DNA of 64,000 nt from Catonia carolina. Its lineage: Eukaryota; Arthropoda; Insecta; Hemiptera; Achilidae. Below are positions 23,311-34,402 of this stretch, piece by piece (within the stretch, counting starts at the first letter, position 1; each line of letters starts with the position of its first letter). Location of the stretch: contig JAQMRL010000001.1 of NCBI GenBank assembly GCA_035578175.1, forward strand, positions 54,211,553 to 54,275,552, given 5' to 3'. The translations under genes were made by a program, and so were the position numbers. The notes under the pieces were generated by a model. It did not search any database and was not told where the DNA came from. It was given only the letters and a program-made list of their open reading frames with translations.

Positions 23311-24545
23311 GAAAGTTGTCTACAAAGTTTTTTAAAAATTACTGTGATAAGCCCTCTGCAATTAATTGATCTACTTCTATTTCGATCGCAGGTTTAATAA
23401 TTAATTTAAATACTTTCAGTCTACACATAGTTTTAAACGAAACATTTACGAAGTATACAATTACAATAAAATGTCAATAACTTTAAAGATTGTAACAGTG
23501 AGAAAGCTGCGCAAAATTTTATAAGTTACTGCCAAAAGTTTCTGTACAAGATAAAATAAAAAACAAACAGCGTACGTAATGTTACAATATATTGTAAGTT
23601 GTTTCTTATAGGTATACATTTTAGTTGTTCTTTATAGCGTCCATCTTAATATGGATGTTTACACACCGAGGTAATATTTAAGTTAAAATTTATCAATCAG
23701 TCAGAAGAAAGAGTAAATATTTACTTGGGATTTTATAAGAATTATAGTATATGCAAAAGTTAATGAAACCTTTCTTAAAAACTAAATAAAAACATTGTGC
23801 AGAAGCGCAGAGTCAATAAATAAAGATAACAACAAAGGATACTGTACTCTGTTGAATTGCGTAAAATTATAAAAGTTGAAACAGATGCAGTCTGTTTCTG
23901 TATACACGACGTAAGTGCGGTACAATTATTGGTGTGGTACGGTAACGTTGTATTAGTGTTTATTTTGACGAACTGAGGTGTTCTTTCATAGACTGCAGGC
24001 TAAAACACTGTTGTGTTGCTTAATATGCTCCAGACAAACAAATTCATAAACACGTAAAATGCTAGTTAAAATCCAATGACTGCGAAAACACTATTTTTGT
24101 TTTAAAACTGTCTGGAAAGCTTTACTGATGTATTTTAACAACATGGGTAAAATTATACTAGTTGCCTGTTATGCTTAACCGGCATTATTTAAAAATAAAA
24201 TCTATAGTAGGAAGTAGTTGGAAATATTTACATCCCGTACCGTTTCGCTTGTTTTACTTATATATTAATTAATCTTTGTGACACTTATAAAAATAACAAA
24301 AAGTTTACTTACACGTTTAAAAAAACAACAAATACATTTTTTCACTTTATAAATTTGTCTCTTTTAAGAGAACTTAGGCTAGAACCCATACCTAAATACA
24401 TAAATTAAAAGGAACCTGCTCATGACCTGTTTTCGCTGGTAGCCAACTGAAACTTTGTAGGCTTATCAGTACTTAAAATTCATAAGTGTGGTATAAAAAA
24501 TTATTCATATTTTTAATTAGCATTTGAGATATAAAAGAAATTCTT
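23310..24545. other. AT-rich stretch, nothing recognised
   Basis: No coding frame or clear repeat. Confidence 0.5.
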
Positions 24546-24549
24546 AATT

Positions 24550-24780
24550 TTTTAACGGTACTCTACAATAAACTGCACAATTTTCGTATATTATAAATTT
24601 AATTTACCGGGCGTTAGGGAATTAAACTTTTAGTAGAAAAGATACCGAGTGGTACACTTCTCCGTTTAGAACAATGGGTGTTGTCCGTTATTCAGACGAA
24701 GAGGTCTGCTAAATTTTCGCTTTAGACGTCGTACAGTTGGAAAGTTTCTTGTAGCTAGTTCACGGACTAGTTGGTTGGGA
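24550..24780 (+). repeat. Family C repeat
   Basis: Matches 16607-16755 and the reverse of 52155-52435: CTGCACAATTTTCGTATAT, the GTGGTACACTTCTCCG block, AAGAGGTCTG, and CTAGTTGGTTGGGA at the end. Confidence 0.75.
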
Positions 24781-24789
24781 TTGTTATCA

Positions 24790-25480
24790 AGTCGCACGCA
24801 AAATTTACTATAGAAGGACACGGTTATTTCCTTTACTTTTGGAATTTTGAAATCGTGCAGGGTTTTATTGCTTACATAACAAGGAGCGCCAGAAGAAGGT
24901 CTGGATCAACTTTAAGTTACTCTCTGCCATTGCTCCAAAGAGCTAGACATCATAAGTTCATTTTGGTTTCAAAATATTTTGTATACTGAAATTTTAGAAC
25001 GGTGGTTCAATTTTGATCGAGGGTAATTAAGCAGAAGATTAGCTTCTGGTGGCGGTTAAGTTCTAAACGTTTCGTACCCAGATGATGCTTTTAAGTTAGT
25101 CACTCTGTCAAGCCAAAATTGTAACATAATTTTACTAAAGTTATTTTAAATAGTTATAAATATTATCAACCCAAAATTTCAGGTTGATAACTTCAAAGGT
25201 TTCTCAGATAATTGGCTGTACGGGACAATTTATTCGTAATTTAAGGAATCTTACATAAAAGTTTGAAACTGCAAAAAATCACTTTAAACTTTGAGATCAT
25301 CTTAATGTTTAGTTGTAAACGAAACGTATGTTACAGCTAAACTTAATAAAAACAAAATACTCTTCTTTAAGATAACAATTCCGTTCAAAACTGTTTTTTA
25401 TTATCTGAACAGCAAAATTATAATCTGTTGTAACATTAAAAAAACAAGTAGGGACAACACGAAATAAAACAGTATCATCC
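24790..25480. other. No recognised feature
   Basis: The 72-codon frame at 24771-24989 overlaps the end of family C and has no domain. Confidence 0.5.
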
Positions 25481-25493
25481 ATTAATGTTACTT

Positions 25494-25888
25494 GTTGTTG
25501 TTTAGGTCATCAGCCAAAAGGCTGGTTTGAACCTGTAGAGGTTTTACTAAGTAAATCGAGGAGTGAGGTGGTTTACAATTGCCTTCCTCATTGACTGGAA
25601 AAGTACGCTTATCAGCATGCCGGGCCCTCTGAAAAGCACATATTTTCCACTCTGCGAATGACACCTTCACTTTATTCACCACAGGGTCTGGCTGTATAAT
25701 GAAATTCATTACTTTCAGAGGAGATAACTCTGATTAGTGTCTTTTACACCTCTACCTCTTCTGTTCTTAAATGAATCAGTCATTTAATTGGCTGACCATG
25801 TGATAAGAAACAGAACTATTTATTTTAGCCCTGCAACGAACAGAGTGAGTGTAAATAATTTGACACTCCGCCTGTCCGTCATGGGCAG
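25494..25888 (-). repeat. SINE A, copy with target duplication
   Basis: The minus-strand copy is flanked by AATGTTACTT (25484-25493) and AATGTGACTT (25889-25898), a 10 bp target duplication with one mismatch. On its own strand it starts with CTGCCCATGACGG and ends with TGACCTAAACAACAAC, an (AAC)n tail. The length is 395 bp. Confidence 0.85.
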
Positions 25889-25889
25889 A

Positions 25890-25985
25890 ATGTGACTTAT
25901 CGAATTAAAATGTTACTTATCGAATGTTACTTATATCGATAAGTAAGTATATTCGATAAGTAATGTTACTTATCGAATTAAAATA
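25890..25985. repeat. Nested palindrome and direct repeats beside SINE A
   Basis: The outer arms 25913-25925 and 25951-25963 are perfect inverted copies (TTACTTATCGAAT). Inside them 25927-25934 pairs with 25939-25946. The unit TTACTTATCGAATTAAAA also recurs directly. The first unit overlaps the SINE's right target duplication. Confidence 0.8.
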
Positions 25986-26234
25986 AAATAATTTAAGATA
26001 CAATTTTAATAATTTTAAATTTTTGGAAAAATATTTTAAAGTTTAATTATGATAAAATCTGCTACTTAAATCGAACACATTGTATCTGTTAATTCTTGTA
26101 AAATTATAGACGCTGTTGTCCTGTAAGTTTATCGCAAAATAATTAGAATGACCGTTTTCAGTCTTTGTTCATATGTTCTCCTAAATCGTGTAATTTCCTG
26201 TTTTACTAAGTTGAGCTTTATGTCGTTATAAATT

Positions 26235-26575
26235 TGTTTCATGAGTACCATGGAACCGTAAGAGTTGTAGGTAAAAATGTCGTCTAAACCTTTTTATAAT
26301 GTCAATATTGGAATCGTTCGTTGTATCCCGTACGTCCACACAGGCTTCAAAATTATCTTCTATAGAGTCAATTTTGAGTTAGTTGATAGTTGTGAGTGTC
26401 TCCCAATTGACCAAAACATGTTTCTCAGTTTCAAGTCCAACTGCCTCCTTTTCGTCAGAATGTGCTTTCGCCATCCACGTGATTCGGCGGTCAAGACCCA
26501 GGTACTTCACATCAAAAGTTGCCTTCGAAAGTAACAAGAAAATTGTGAAAGTTAAATTTTTCATACGTTTTTGAG
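26235..26575 (-). pseudogene. Jockey-type RT relic
   Basis: The minus strand reads DVKYLGL.DRRITW, then after frame changes ILKPVWTYGIQ and SNIDIIKRFR. The intact Jockey ORF2 has DVRYLGIYLDRRLTW, MIKPVWSYGIELW and SNVEILQRFQ in the same order (about 37660-37920). The first frame (61 codons) looks like a signal peptide only by chance. The fragment has several indels and no catalytic motif. Confidence 0.75.
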
Positions 26576-26579
26576 ACAG

Positions 26580-27435
26580 TAACAGAAAAATAAAAAAAAA
26601 CTATGTTTACAATAGTATATGGTAAACATACACCACATTTACTCAGAAAAACGTAGAATACGTATTTTTGAGTAAAATGCAAAAATTATTTTTTTTGAAT
26701 TCCCAATAATTACAGGGTCAATAAAAAGCTCAGTCACTTCCGCCTGATACAATATCAGTTAAGATTTAAAAAAATATTGTAAACTTGAAAGTTATCAACA
26801 ACTCAGGGTAGTTACCTGCAACTTCTAGGTTACTCCAGCATATCTGGTTTGGAAAAATGATGTACACAAAATGTATAAATACTGCAGCCGAAAAATGTAG
26901 GAAAATATTCTACTTTGTAAACAAAAGTTTGTATTTTTACATCTTCACTGTGTATCTACAATGTAAGTACTTCCAGTTTATAAGTTATTTAAATTTAGTT
27001 AATTATTTGAAATTATCTCTTGAAGCAATCTTTCTAAAGGGGCACTTAGAATTCTTCTTTAGAAAAATTTAACTTTTCATAAATTCTTAATAGTTTAGTA
27101 CAGTTTTAAATGTAGAAATGTGTAAGATTTTTCAACTTCAAGTTGGAGGGATGTTTACATTTTAATCTCTTGTTTACGAGTTTTCCTGTAAATTCATGGC
27201 AAGATAGATGAGCAATCGTAATTTTTATATAATTCATAAAATCATTTTTGTGATTAGTATGCTTGTTATGGTGTAATTATATTTATAATACAGTAATATT
27301 GTGTTTTATTATGTATTTTATTACAGTTTATTCATTTATGTATTTTGTTTTGTTTTACGTCTGACTGTTTTGCAATTACTGCTCATGCAAACGACGAGAA
27401 GGGTGATAAATAAAAATGAGTGATAAAAAAATTCC
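26580..27435. other. AT-rich stretch, nothing recognised
   Basis: No supported feature. Confidence 0.5.
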
Positions 27436-27439
27436 AGGC

Positions 27440-27490
27440 CTAACCAGAAATAAAACCTGGGATCCCGGTATAGAACTGGAATTAAAAATA
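27440..27490 (-). repeat. tRNA-SINE head scrap
   Basis: The segment CTGGGATCCCGGTATAG read in reverse resembles the head/body joint of the tRNA SINEs. Very short. Confidence 0.3.
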
Positions 27491-27599
27491 CAAAAATATG
27501 CCTCACTCTGGGAACCGAAGTTAAATATTTGATATAAATATCATTTGTAATTTACTGATAATTTTAAATTGAATGAATATATCTTATTCCGACCTACTC

Positions 27600-27950
27600 G
27601 GTTCAAATTATTGTAGTACTGCCGTAATTGTTCGTGTAACTAGCTGGAACTCAGGTTTCTGGGTAATCATTTTGCTGTGATTCAGGTAAAGGTTGAGGTA
27701 CGGTGAGACCAAAACGAGGAATTTCTGGTTAACAAACCTCAGGAAGTGGTTCGGCATCATTATCCATAGAGCTTTTCCAAGTGGTAGTGGATAGAAAATA
27801 CATGGCTATGTTGTAGCCAACACCCGGAAAGGATAACGCAGAAGAAGACAAATAAGTATAAGAAAAAGAAGAAGAAGATGAAAAAGATAATGAAGGAAAA
27901 TTAGAAGAAGAAAACGGAGAATAGGTACACTTTTTATAAAAAAAAGATTG
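27600..27950 (+). repeat. Unidentified segment ending in a purine (GAA/AAG) tract
   Basis: The last 90 bases (about 27838-27925) are almost all A and G, like the tail at 23270-23303. The part before it is less AT-rich and may be another LINE 3' end, but no RT motif is readable. Confidence 0.35.
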
Positions 27951-27972
27951 ATTTTATTTAAAAATTACTTAC

Positions 27973-28235
27973 AGTCTTGATTTTCCTTGTTGAAGGTACG
28001 TTGAAACTTGATGATCATCGGGAATAACATTAGTGTCGTTAAAAGTTTTCTCTTTATGTATATTAAATCTGTAACGTGAACCCTTACTTTTTACTCGTGG
28101 TATAGCTGCCATTTCAGACACCCTTTTCCAAAGCGATGCATCAGCAGCGTAGACGGATGGTAGATCCGATTCGACGTCTTCATTCATTCCCATCACTACC
28201 CCCACCACCATTACGAGCCATATTAACTGCACCAT
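27973..28235 (-). CDS. Candidate coding exon: start of a secreted peptide/protein
   Basis: This exon would begin with the ATG at 28235-28233 and run 87 codons plus 2 bases. The residues before it read as a splice acceptor: a CTAAT branch-like motif about 35 bases upstream, a pyrimidine-rich run, then TTTCAG directly before ATG. It ends at CT/GTAAGTAA, a strong donor (GT at 27972-27971), so it splices in phase 2. The product starts MVQLIWLVMVVGVVMG, a good signal peptide, then an acidic stretch NEDVESD, a dibasic LWKR and a basic RVKSKGSRYRF region. It has no cysteine after the signal. The layout suits a secreted prepropeptide, but no hormone family is recognised. The following exon should lie at lower coordinates and was not found. 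Confidence 0.5.
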
Positions 28236-28523
28236 CTGAAACGATACGAGGCATAAACACAATTGGATTAGTCATGGAATATAAATAATTTAAGCTGGTC
28301 AAGCATTTGCGTAATTTATAGGCTATGTTTTGCTAACACGGAGGACAATTATAAAAGCAGGTTTACGAGCATGCGTATTTGCTAACACATATTGCAAAAA
28401 CACGAGAAACATTCATCCAAAAGATTTTATATACTCGCGTGAGGTCTTGCCTTAATTAAAAAAAAATTCATTAATGTTTGTGTAGGCCTATCTCAAAAAA
28501 ATCTGATGTTAAACACTCACACA

Positions 28524-29289
28524 ACTTTCTCTTGTCAAAGCAAATAATTAACAATATAACCTAACACTAGTTATAAAACATTAGAAATAAACAAAAAACT
28601 AACCTCAAGAAACATAACCTTATTTTAATTATGAGTAAATGATACAAAATGAAAGTCAACCTCGGTTTGGCTTAAAAATTCGGAAAATCACTCTTTGACG
28701 CTAAACTAGGCTCTGCAGAGAAAAATTCTCTAAATAAAAGTTGTAGATCTTTTAATTTTCTATAAATTTCACTATACATCGTAAAATGCATACTTAGGTT
28801 GAAATCTGAAAAATCGATTTCTTTTACAGATTTTCATGAACAAAGTCAGAAAATTACTAATTATTACTGCTAAACTAAGCGCTATACAAAAAATGTTTGG
28901 AATAAAAGTTGTAGGTTTTTACATTTTCTACATCTTCTGTTATATACACTTTTGCCCTAAAATGCATATTAAGGCCGCAATCTTAAAAAAAACATTTTTT
29001 TCTACGAGAGCACAGCCTCCCCAAAAGTTTCAGCAGACATGGTACCTACCCTATCTTGTAGAGTACAAAAAACATAGTAAATGAGGCGATTTTTAAAACA
29101 AATTGTAGGAGCCGTTTTTGAGAAAATTGCAAGAAAGTGAAAAATGATACGAATAAACTACTACTTCCGGTTGACCGATTTTGATGAAAATGTTCGTGTC
29201 AGGTCTGGTAGTAGTATTTAACTTAAGTTTCAAGTTTCAACTTTGTACAATGTTTCGTTCTTGTGATATTTTGTTCAAACACACACACA

Positions 29290-29378
<89 letters not shown>

Positions 29379-29398
29379 GCACACACACACACACACAC

Positions 29399-29458
<60 letters not shown>

Positions 29459-29587
29459 CAATCGCTAAAAATGTTTTTTGGGTTCAGCGGGTCTGAAAAC
29501 GTGTATATCCAATGAAAATTCGATTTCAAAAAATCGACCTGAAAATAATACTTTCCTTCCTATGTATTCATACAGGCAAGAGAAAGT
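28524..29587 (-). repeat. Family D inverted-terminus repeat, copy 3 (longest)
   Basis: Ends are ACTTTCTCTTGTC (28524-28536) and GGCAAGAGAAAGT (29575-29587). It carries every block found in copies 1, 2 and 4 and is 1064 bp long, of which 177 bp are the AC microsatellite. No transposase is encoded. Confidence 0.8.
29279..29455. repeat. (AC)n microsatellite inside family D
   Basis: About 88 units with a few T, A and G interruptions. The reading frames through it (poly Thr-His, poly Cys-Val) are artefacts. Confidence 0.97.
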
Positions 29588-29739
29588 AAAAATATATCGA
29601 CGTAAATTTTTACTTTTTCTCTTTATAATACTCGTACTTTTTGTATCCTCATATACGTCTTCGTAAACCTAGATTGGGGTCATGTGGGAACGACTAAACC
29701 ATTTAAGATAATATGCAGATGATATAGTCAATATGTCAA

Positions 29740-30514
29740 CACAGTTAAATTATTTCCCTAAAGCGATCACGCCAGTTTTAAGAGTAAATTGGTCTTCTTG
29801 AGAGGTAGTCGCTTAGTAGGGGTTTATAGAAATTTTGGCGATTTTTTTATTAAGTATTGTAGGCCTAAGTTATGCGTAATGCAGTAATCGGGCGCGGATT
29901 TTGCGGTTTCGGAATTGAAACTAAATTAATTGAATGTACCAAGTCGCTGTATGTAATTTTTTTTATTACTAAAACAAATAAAGTATAATGTATAAAACAA
30001 CATAAAAATAAAATAAACAGGAACTTAATGTGTAGGCCTATACTCTATACATACATATGTCACAAATTCAAGTTCACAAATTTGAACGTCCGCCGCATAC
30101 AGCGGTGGGTGTTCGACCCTTTCAGCCCAGGTATGGATGGGTCAATAAACTATACACAATACAGTAACAGAAACGAAAAAATATTATTTCAACAAAATTC
30201 TTGGAATTCTAGGAGCCTAATTGTTCCGTACACAACCTAACAATGAAAATCAGTAGGCAAACAACCACATGTGCAATTGGTGTCCATTTACGCTATTCAA
30301 TATTCCCTAAACCTTGTGGCTGTAAATGTATAGTCACCCGAAAACGAAAATGTCTTTTTACCCGACGGTCGTTGGTTGGAGTGAGAGGTGGTCGCTTAAT
30401 TGGGGGTATAGAATACATTGGTCTTATGAGTAATAAAATCGGTTCCGCAAATATTTGGTCGGAGAGAGAGGTGGTCGCTGAATAGGGATGGTCGTTAAGA
30501 GAAATTTAACTGTG
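29740..30514. mobile_element. Possible pogo-like non-autonomous DNA transposon
   Basis: The ends carry inverted ACAGTTAAAT (29741-29750) and ATTTAACTGT (30504-30513). Just inside, GAGAGGT(A/G)GTCGCT occurs at about 29799, 30382 and 30468, resembling the subterminal repeats of pogo/Tigger-type elements. A TA duplication is not clear, and no transposase is present. Confidence 0.4.
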
Positions 30515-30544
30515 GTAATATTGAGTATTTCAGGCAAATGATAC

Positions 30545-30845
30545 AAACTTTGAATAATATAATGTAAGGTAGGCCTAAAAACAAAAGTAATGCCAAACAC
30601 AGAAAATATGGAAGATTAGTAAAGATGATACGTAATAATTAAGTATAGTTTTTATTAAATCTTAACCTTAAGTAGCTAAAACAGTTTGATGAATCATTTA
30701 GAGTGTTAAGATAGTTTATATAATTGTATTTAGTATGTAATTTATGTCTAAAGTATTTTTAAAATTATAATAATGTTTGTAATAATTATAGCCTATTCCC
30801 AAAAAAGGGTCAACGGCCGAATAAATAAATAAATAAATAAATGAA
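30545..30845 (+). repeat. LINE 3' end with (AAAT)n tail
   Basis: AT-rich sequence ends in CCCAAAAAAGGGTCAACGGC followed by CGAATAAATAAATAAATAAATA (about 30817-30841). A short hairpin-capable block and simple AAAT tail are usual for CR1-type 3' ends. No ORF remains. Confidence 0.5.
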
Positions 30846-30944
30846 GTCACTTGGGTTGGACACGTTTGGGAGATTAAATGTAGTTCTAAAATATAAGAAC
30901 ATCCCACATTACTTGAAGAGGTATCTGATTCATGTGTGCTCGTA

Positions 30945-31320
30945 GTACTTACTTACGATTAACAAGTTTGGGCGTTTACTACATGGAATATTGCCGAATT
31001 AGCAAAATCACAAAATACCATGGAAGTTCTGTGATGGGGTAACATTGCTCCATAGAAAGCCAAACAAATATAGAACTAAAAAAACATCACCAAAATGAAG
31101 GACATCGTACAATATGTCACAAAAAATTCAAATGTTCGGGTCATAATGAAAGAAATATGGATGGTAGATGGAAGATTGATATTTAAAAATGAAGGAAAAC
31201 ATGATGGACAGAAAGAACCGTGTAATTAAAATTAACACAGCAAGCAAGAGATAAAAACCGTGGAGAAATTTGGAGGAGACTTGAGTTTAGTATGGGAGTG
31301 TTATAAAAATGAGCTGTAAA
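30945..31320 (+). pseudogene. RT-element C-terminal relic (RTE-like)
   Basis: The plus strand reads WAFTTWNIAELAKSQNTMEVL, then KDIVQYVTK, then MKEIWMVDGR and GKHDGQKEP. This is the order of the C-terminal region of insect RTE-type proteins (WxFxxxNxxxLAxxQxxME then ARMxDGRW then PRDGxRxRG). Several stops; inactive. Confidence 0.6.
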
Positions 31321-31324
31321 GAAA

Positions 31325-31780
31325 TGTAATATATATTCCGAGATTACAATAAGAGAAAATATATGTATTACACAAGAAAATTTATGAAGTACTTGAGAAT
31401 TTACAATATACCTATATTTTGTCTAAATGTGAAGGTGAAAGTATGAATAAGTTATAGGGTATAGGGTATACCCGTAGGATAATCTATTTGTTTAAAGTAA
31501 TAAATCCATTGTGTATGTGTGAGTTTGTATAACAACTAATATTGCCTTTAGGCATTCTGAATAAATTGACTTTCTCTAATACGTATCACCTTTGTAGTAT
31601 ACCTCATCACGTTTGAAAAATTGGTATAAACGGCTCTAAATATATTTTATATACGAAATAGTGTTTAGATATTATATTACATCCAGCTTTAATTTAATTT
31701 TTAAAATTTTATAAGGCCAGTTGGTGTGCACGTATGACAATCAAGCGTTTCTAGTTAACAACTTTACTAAATTTGTTTCT
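31325..31780. other. AT-rich stretch, nothing recognised
   Basis: No supported feature. Confidence 0.5.
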
Positions 31781-31787
31781 TCGCACT

Positions 31788-31960
31788 GAGGTGCATCCAG
31801 TCGCCTTGAGGCTCAAGTGTTAACGGGCTGAACTACTAACCTGAAGGTTTCAAGTTCGATTACCAGCTACGGTTTGAAAAATTACAAACGAACGTACAAT
31901 TTCATAATATTCTATATCTGTATTAAGTCGTTAATAAAAAAACCAGCTGGTCGAACTTAA
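31788..31960 (+). repeat. tRNA-headed SINE (body type 2), diverged
   Basis: GGCTCAAGTGTTAACGGG (A-box region), TCAAGTTCGATTACCAG (B box) and an end block AGTCGTTAATAAAAAAACC followed by a tRNA-SINE-like 3' end. Confidence 0.6.
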
Positions 31961-32129
31961 TTAACCGAAATACATTGTAATGTAGTTAGGTACTTAAAAC
32001 TATATTCTTAATCAAAAGAAACTACTCTGAATTTCCAGAATGAAGACATTACAATTATTCATCCATAGTAAATACATCCTTTAAAAATAAATTTGTTGAC
32101 AAAATTAGCAGGCACAATCAGTTTTTTAT

Positions 32130-32335
32130 TCCCTAATGTGTGTACGTGTCAATCTGTTCAATTGAAGAACAATAAGCAACCCCATGACCCAATGAGATGA
32201 GGATGATGTGTATGACGTTTAAATGAGGTGAAGCCTCGTGCAGACTCAGGGTGGCCTTTCCTGAGAGAGTGAGGTTAATTGAACCCTAACAATCGAAGTA
32301 CACCGGCACAATTAGTAGTTGACCAAATAGTATAT
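32130..32335 (-). repeat. tRNA-SINE body type 1, head missing
   Basis: The minus-strand copy keeps the 3' body: CATGACCCAATGAGATGAGG and ATCTGTTCAATTGAAGAACAA match the reverse of 33540-33595. The tRNA head is missing, a 5' truncation. Confidence 0.75.
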
Positions 32336-32344
32336 TAGTATTAT

Positions 32345-32662
32345 ATTAATCTTTCACTGAGTGGAGAAGTATGCTTATCAGCGTCCCAGGTTCTCTGAAA
32401 AGCATCTACCACCCTGCAAATGACAACTTTACTTCATTCAACACATGGTCTGGCTTTATAATGATGAAATCATTACTCTCAGAGGAGATGACTCTGACTA
32501 TGTAGTTTCTTTTACATTTTAACATCTTCTGCTCTTAAATGCTTCAGTCATATAATTGACTGACCATGTGATAAGAAAAAGAACTATTTTTTGTAGCCCT
32601 GGAACTAGCAGATCAAGTGCAAATAATTTAACACTCCACCTGCCTGGTATGGGCATTTCTAC
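32345..32662 (-). repeat. SINE A, 3' end missing
   Basis: On its own strand it starts near 32662 (TGCCCATACCAGGCAGG) and stops at the CACTCAGTGAAAG block (32349-32361). The last about 100 bp with the (AAC)n tail are missing. It abuts the previous SINE fragment within about 15 bp. Confidence 0.75.
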
Positions 32663-32664
32663 GG

Positions 32665-33300
32665 TATAAAAAATAAAATCTACAAATCAAAGGAAAAACC
32701 AAAGGATGAAATGTTTTATTTACAATACTTCTTTCGTGATTGAAAAAATACATAATTATATATTTCATTATCTGTATGGTTACTTTATGAATAGTACTTT
32801 CAATAAATTATAAATATTGCGAAGGTCTGAATAAATGCGATGCATATACGATTTATTAATGCTATAGTTTTCATGAAAAATGATCTTGTTATTGCTGTAA
32901 TGAAAATAGGCTACATATTCACACATATACATTATACTCAGTTTTATATCTTACTATGAACAAGGTAGTTTCTGTTTTTTTTAACATAAAACTAAAATAT
33001 TGTTTTTAACTAAGTTGCTTTACTTGAAGTGTGATTACGTTGACAGAATTGTCAACTTGTATTACAAATTTTAAAAAGGGTTAAGATTTAATACTCCTAC
33101 CCGAAGGCTAAGTAAAATAAGTGGGGCACTATCGATGCAGAATGACAATCATTAAATTTTAAAATAGCTGTATCATTTTTATCAGAATAGTGAATTATGA
33201 TTTATTGCACGTGAAACATACGGGAGCTAATATAAAAGCTGGGTTCTTAAAAATAAAAGAATGCCGTTTATAAAAGTTATAATTAATATATTAAATAAAG
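32665..33300. other. AT-rich stretch, nothing recognised
   Basis: No supported feature. Confidence 0.5.
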
Positions 33301-33304
33301 CATG

Positions 33305-33615
33305 TACTGGCCGCCTCCGTAGCGTGGTGGTAGCGCCATAGCCTACAACGCAGAGGTCCCGGGATCGATTCCCGGCTATGTTCTGGAAATTTTCACAAGT
33401 TAAAACCCACTGTAGTCGCTAATTACCGAGCTATGGGCTAATTGTGAATATTTAATATATTGACCTCACCTTACATAAATCGAAACCCATTGAAAGTCTG
33501 AACAAGACTACACCTTATTTACACGACATGCACACCAACCTCATCTCATTGGGTCATGGGGTTGCCTTTTGTTCTTCAATTGAACAGATGGCAACGTACA
33601 CATATAGGGGTTAAA
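33305..33615 (+). repeat. tRNA-headed SINE (body type 1), best preserved copy
   Basis: The head shows GTAGCGTGGTGGTAGCG (A box) and GGGATCGATTCCCGG, a perfect B box inside a 5 bp T-stem-like palindrome. The remainder cannot form an acceptor stem, so it is not a tRNA gene. The body includes ACCCACTGTAGTCGCTAA, GTCTGAACAAGACTACACC and the 3' block CTTCAATTGAACAGATGGC. The head and T-stem imply a fairly young copy. Confidence 0.85.
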
Positions 33616-33639
33616 AAAGAAATAATAAAAATTGTAATG

Positions 33640-33850
33640 ATTTGTGAGCTGAAGTTCCCGGTTCGATTCCCAGGTAAGTTCTGGGAACATTAACGTAGCT
33701 ACATTTTTCTTGTTTTGTGTTTTTACTTCCTACTATTTTGCGTATTATAACTAATACAAACGGTGAAGAGAGGTAGATAAAAATCCCAGAATTACCGGGA
33801 ATCAAACCCGAGACTAAAATGTACATGTTAATCAACTTAGTTTCGTCCAA
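33640..33850. repeat. Two opposed tRNA-SINE head scraps
   Basis: A plus-strand piece (CCCGGTTCGATTCCCAGG, about 33657-33674, followed by GTTCTGGGAA) faces a minus-strand piece at 33785-33810 (GGGAATCAAACCCGAG). They could form an imperfect inverted repeat. Confidence 0.5.
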
Positions 33851-33944
33851 ACTCAGTTAATAATGATCAATTTGAATAAAAAATAAAAAGACAGTAGTAA
33901 AAAAATAAAATGTTAGCAATAATAACGTAAATTGTTTTTGTTTT

Positions 33945-34112
33945 ATTTAAAGTCACATCAACAGCTTGGTTGATAGCGATTACGTTTGGTTATGTAACTG
34001 GAACGATGGGTTTTGAGATTATAATTTCCAGACCATAGCTGGGCATCAAACCCGGGACCTCGGCGTTGTAGGATAGCGCTGTACCACTACGTTACAGAAG
34101 CAGCAATAAAAT
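33945..34112 (-). repeat. tRNA-headed SINE (body type 2)
   Basis: On the minus strand: GTAACGTAGTGGTACAGCG (A box), CCCGGGTTTGATGCCCAG (B box), then the body with AAACCCATCGTTCC and an end with GTTGATGTGACTTTAAAT. Confidence 0.8.
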
Positions 34113-34402
34113 ATTTTAGTTTTAATATTTTGATACGAATGCTCGTATTATTCGCTATGCCACAGTACTTTCACTTTCCAATGCAGTTCTCTATAAATCA
34201 GTATTTAATTTATTTGACTTGTAGGGTAAAGCTGTTTTAAAAAATTTCCGCTGTGTATAATATCTCTAAAGTTTTTACTCATAATGACGAATATAATATA
34301 TGGTGCTACATTAAAAGCGAATAGTAGGCCAAATCGGGACTTAAAACTGTTTAATTTACAAAAATTGTAAATTTTAAATTTGTTAAATTGAAGATAAGTA
34401 AA

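Noticed and set aside
26379..26564. 61-codon minus-strand frame with a signal-peptide-like start
   Set aside because: Residues DVKYLGL and DRRITW and the downstream sequence match Jockey RT; the hydrophobic start is chance.
29181..29529. Several 75-95 codon frames on both strands with poly Thr-His or poly Cys-Val
   Set aside because: They are translations of the AC microsatellite, not genes.
33305..33380. Possible tRNA gene on the plus strand
   Set aside because: The T-arm-like palindrome is good, but there is no acceptor stem and the SINE body follows directly.
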